Of a DNA stretch of 9,033 bases, positions 6,580 to 9,033 are shown piece after piece (position 1 is the stretch's first letter; the number at the start of each line of letters is the position of its first letter). The translations under genes were made by a program, and so were the position numbers. The notes under the pieces are model-generated. The model made no database searches, was not told the DNA's origin, and saw nothing but the letters and a program-made list of their open reading frames with translations. Source of the stretch: an uncultured Porphyromonadaceae bacterium (GTDB lineage Bacteria > Bacteroidota > Bacteroidia > Bacteroidales > Muribaculaceae); NCBI GenBank assembly GCA_905193995.1, contig CAJJQT010000056.1, positions 1-9,033 on the forward strand, written 5' to 3'.

Positions 6580-9033
6580 TCAGCGTACGATCATGACTGC
6601 CGAGCGCGGACCTGCGGCCGTAGCGGCTGCCACCACGTACGTGCCCGCTGCCGGTGCCTCGATCACGGCACTGTCCGTGCCGTCGGCTTCATACTGGCCC
6701 ACCAGGGCGCCCGAGATGCTGTAGACGGCTACCGACGTGATGCCGGGTGCCTTGACAGTGACGGATGTGCCTGCCTGGGCCGGATTGCCGCAGATGAGCA
6801 GGCGTGCCGATGCCGGATCGGCCACGGCTACCGACTGTACGCCGTCGAAGTTCTTGTAGCGGCCGAAGACGCCCTCGAGCTTGAAGGTCTGCGCGCCGGT
6901 GTTGGTCGGCAGCGTCTCGAAGATGTAGCGCACGCGGCGCAGCTGGATGGGGTAGGAAGCTATGTCCGACAGGTCGGCCTGCTTCTCTATCTCGAGGTCT
7001 ACGGTATGTTCTGTGCCGGCGGCCCAGCTTGCGGCCGGGGTGATCTTGTAGCTTATCGGACGTGCGGCCGAGGCGGGCAGCACTTCGATGGAGAGCTCGG
7101 CTATGGGTATGCTCGATGTGAAGGTAGTGTAGCCGCCGTCGGGCAGCGAGAAGTAGTCTTCGGTCTTCTGCGACAGGTCTATGTGGCCTGCCGTCTTCTT
7201 GCCGAACGAGTAGCTGACGGTGCCGTCCTCGGCCATCGCTACGTTGGTCATGCCCGAGGCGCCCCGGACGGTCCATGCCTGGTTGGGGCAGAATAGCATC
7301 GACTCGGCTTTGGCCGTCTCGACGGTGACGGTGCTCTGCGTGGTCACGCCGCCGATGGTGCCCGTGATGACGGTGGTGCCGTCGGCGATGCCGCGCAGCA
7401 CGCCGTCGGCGTCGATCGACGCGATTTCAGGATTCTCTACCGTCCACTCCAGGTGCGACGGATCGTAGGTGTAGGTCTTGCCCTCGGTGACGGCGTTCAC
7501 TTCCAGCGGATAGGCGCGGAAGGTGTCGATCAGGATGCTTGCCGTGCGCATGGCTACCTGGGCGTTGATGATCTCGATTTCCTTCGTCACCGACACGTCG
7601 CCGCAGTGTGCGGTCAGTGTCCCCTTGCCGGCGGTCGATCCCGCCGTGAATACGTTGCCCTCGCACTGGCCGATGCCTTCCGAGCAGCTGTAGGTCACGT
7701 CCTTGTAGTCGTAGTCGATCACGGCGCCGTACTTGTTGTAGGCGATCACCCGCGGCGAGCCTGATGCGAAGATGGGCTGTTCGAGCGTGTGCTCGTAGAA
7801 TTCGAGTCGCGCCACGGTGTTGTCGTCCTCGGGTGCTATCGAGTATACCATCCAGCCGTTGGCCACGGCGCGCGGCGATGCCTCGGTGGTCTTGTTGACG
7901 ATCGCGTCGTCGATCATCATTTCGGCCGAGCCGCCGCCGTCGAATGCCGCCATGTTCCAGCAGCCCAGGTGCTTGGCGATCGTGCACATCAGGTCGGTGC
8001 CGCAGCCTTTCGAGGTGCCGTACACCGGGTCGGTCGACTTGTCGATCACGATGATGTAGAGGGTCTTGCCGTCGGCCGAGGTGCCGTAGCCCGTGCGCGA
8101 GTACACCTGCGAGTTGTATGCCTCGTTGAAGTTGTGCTCCGTGAGCTCGCCGTTGCGCAGCGTCAGGGCGTTGCCGCCGATGGCGTTCTCCAGCAGCGGC
8201 GTCACGGGATTTTCATTCGGGTTGAAGGTCCACGTGTACTTCAGCGTCACCTTGTCGCCGGCGGCGAGCTGGGCCAGCAGGGCGCGGTTGTCGCCGCGGC
8301 CTACCAGGGCCAGGTCATGGTCGCCAAGGGTACCGCGGCCTGCGTCGGCGCGCACTTCTTTCACCACGAAGGTCATGTCCTGGCCGCTCAGCCACTGCTG
8401 ACCCTCGTCGAAGTCGAGGATCACCTCCGTGGCGTCGTTGAGTTCTTCGATGTAGTAGTTGCCGTTGGAGTTGATGGGCATGAACTTGGTCGTGGCCCCG
8501 TAGTGGCTGTTGTACATGCCGATCTCATCGCTCCACACGCCCTTGTTGCACTGGTGTACTTCGGCCGAGCCGATCTTGTCGTTCGATATACGGATCGACG
8601 CCGTGCAGTAGTCTATGTAGAGGGTCTTGTCGTACGACACGCTGACGATGCCCGTCCGCATCGTGCCGCCGTCCCACTGGTCGCGGTGCTGGTTGCTCTC
8701 GGTGATCATCTTGCCGTTGCGCAGCGACACGTTGCGGGTGATGCCCGTCCAGATCTGGCCTTCGGGCTGCGAGCCTACGACCCAGAAGTTGGCGTTGGCC
8801 GCGGCGATGGGGCGGTGCCCTTCGCTCGACTGGCGGCGGGCCGCCGTGACCAGTCCCTCGGTGCCGCGCGACGATTCCTTGGCTACCGTGGTCTCGATGC
8901 GGTTGTAGGGGTTGGTGAGGTCAACCATCACCACGTTGGCGTTCAGGGGATATTCGGGCAGCCGAAGGCGCAGGTAAGTGGTGCCGGGACCGATCTCGCG
9001 TTTGCAGTCGCTTGAGCCACAGATATTTGATTT
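6580..9033 (-). CDS. Phosphodiester glycosidase (NAGPA/DUF2233-type) family protein with Ig-like domains and T9SS-like tail, 5' partial
   Basis: The reading frame stays open to the window edge, so 817 residues of the C-terminal part are seen and the true start and signal peptide lie beyond base 9033; the GTG at 8934 is internal. About residues 14-400 match the NAGPA family, which includes the uncovering enzyme that removes N-acetylglucosamine from a phosphodiester. Signs are GPGTTY and VVMVDLTNPYN near the start, PIAAANANFW (about 75-84), FDGGGSAEMM (about 363-372) and SPRAVANGWMVYS (about 384-396). An Ig-like region (about 410-490) and a Big_2 domain (about 495-573, with WTVENPEIASIDADGVLRG) follow. 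Next is a beta-rich, possibly galactose-binding-like domain (about 578-728). The final 85 residues, with VAVYSISGALVG, APAAGTYVVAA and a MIVR end, look like a divergent Por secretion tail. It heads the visible operon. The bacterial substrate is unknown; a sugar-phosphate diester polymer is a family-based guess. Confidence 0.88.
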   Translation of the reverse strand, partial: KSNICGSSDCKREIGPGTTYLRLRLPEYPLNANVVMVDLTNPYNRIETTVAKESSRGTEGLVTAARRQSSEGHRPIAAANANFWVVGSQPEGQIWTGITRNVSLRNGKMITESNQHRDQWDGGTMRTGIVSVSYDKTLYIDYCTASIRISNDKIGSAEVHQCNKGVWSDEIGMYNSHYGATTKFMPINSNGNYYIEELNDATEVILDFDEGQQWLSGQDMTFVVKEVRADAGRGTLGDHDLALVGRGDNRALLAQLAAGDKVTLKYTWTFNPNENPVTPLLENAIGGNALTLRNGELTEHNFNEAYNSQVYSRTGYGTSADGKTLYIIVIDKSTDPVYGTSKGCGTDLMCTIAKHLGCWNMAAFDGGGSAEMMIDDAIVNKTTEASPRAVANGWMVYSIAPEDDNTVARLEFYEHTLEQPIFASGSPRVIAYNKYGAVIDYDYKDVTYSCSEGIGQCEGNVFTAGSTAGKGTLTAHCGDVSVTKEIEIINAQVAMRTASILIDTFRAYPLEVNAVTEGKTYTYDPSHLEWTVENPEIASIDADGVLRGIADGTTVITGTIGGVTTQSTVTVETAKAESMLFCPNQAWTVRGASGMTNVAMAEDGTVSYSFGKKTAGHIDLSQKTEDYFSLPDGGYTTFTSSIPIAELSIEVLPASAARPISYKITPAASWAAGTEHTVDLEIEKQADLSDIASYPIQLRRVRYIFETLPTNTGAQTFKLEGVFGRYKNFDGVQSVAVADPASARLLICGNPAQAGTSVTVKAPGITSVAVYSISGALVGQYEADGTDSAVIEAPAAGTYVVAAATAAGPRSAVMIVR

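Noticed and set aside
7789..9015. Plus-strand open frame of 408 codons opposite the glycosidase
   Set aside because: It is an antisense shadow of the NAGPA domain, with Val/Ala/Arg/His-rich composition and no motif.
1..9033. CRISPR arrays, tRNA or rRNA genes, insertion sequences
   Set aside because: No regular short repeats with spacers, no cloverleaf or rRNA-like segments and no transposase or terminal inverted repeats were seen on either strand.

Overview
The window is a stretch of a Bacteroidota genome, most likely order Bacteroidales. Three signs point there. Type IX secretion-type C-terminal tails are visible, including a short 'YYNLQG…GIYI' tail of the kind common in gut Bacteroidales such as Muribaculaceae and Prevotella. 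No gene has a Shine-Dalgarno sequence before its start. A promoter-like pair in the TTTG / TAnnTTTG style lies at the left edge. The genes are GC-rich and the last ~60 bases are very AT-rich. The family-level assignment is a guess from these signs only.

All convincing genes are on the minus strand and read right to left as one tight unit. In transcription order they are: (1) the C-terminal 817 residues of a phosphodiester glycosidase (NAGPA/DUF2233-type) protein with Ig-like domains and a secretion tail, its 5' end beyond base 9033; (2) a TolB/PD40-type beta-propeller (5705-6550); (3) a zinc-dependent N-acetylmuramoyl-L-alanine amidase (Amidase_3) with Ig-like domains and a full type A sorting domain (3300-5696); (4) a second, related propeller (2459-3289); (5) a second, related amidase with the same domain order but a short LQG-type tail (119-2446). 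Gaps between genes are about 8 to 29 bases, and the unit ends at a hairpin terminator at 57-97. Below the terminator an AT-rich spacer carries a candidate promoter for the next minus-strand gene outside the window.

The striking point is that propeller-amidase is present twice in tandem: 119-3289 and 3300-6550 are paralogous two-gene cassettes. With a phosphodiester glycosidase upstream, the inferred theme is an exported set of enzymes acting on cell-envelope polymers: amide bonds of peptidoglycan and possibly sugar-phosphate diesters. The amidases and the glycosidase carry outer-membrane export tails and the propellers do not, so the propellers probably remain in the periplasm unless they use another route. 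The joint function, target and any self/non-self role are inferred, not shown.
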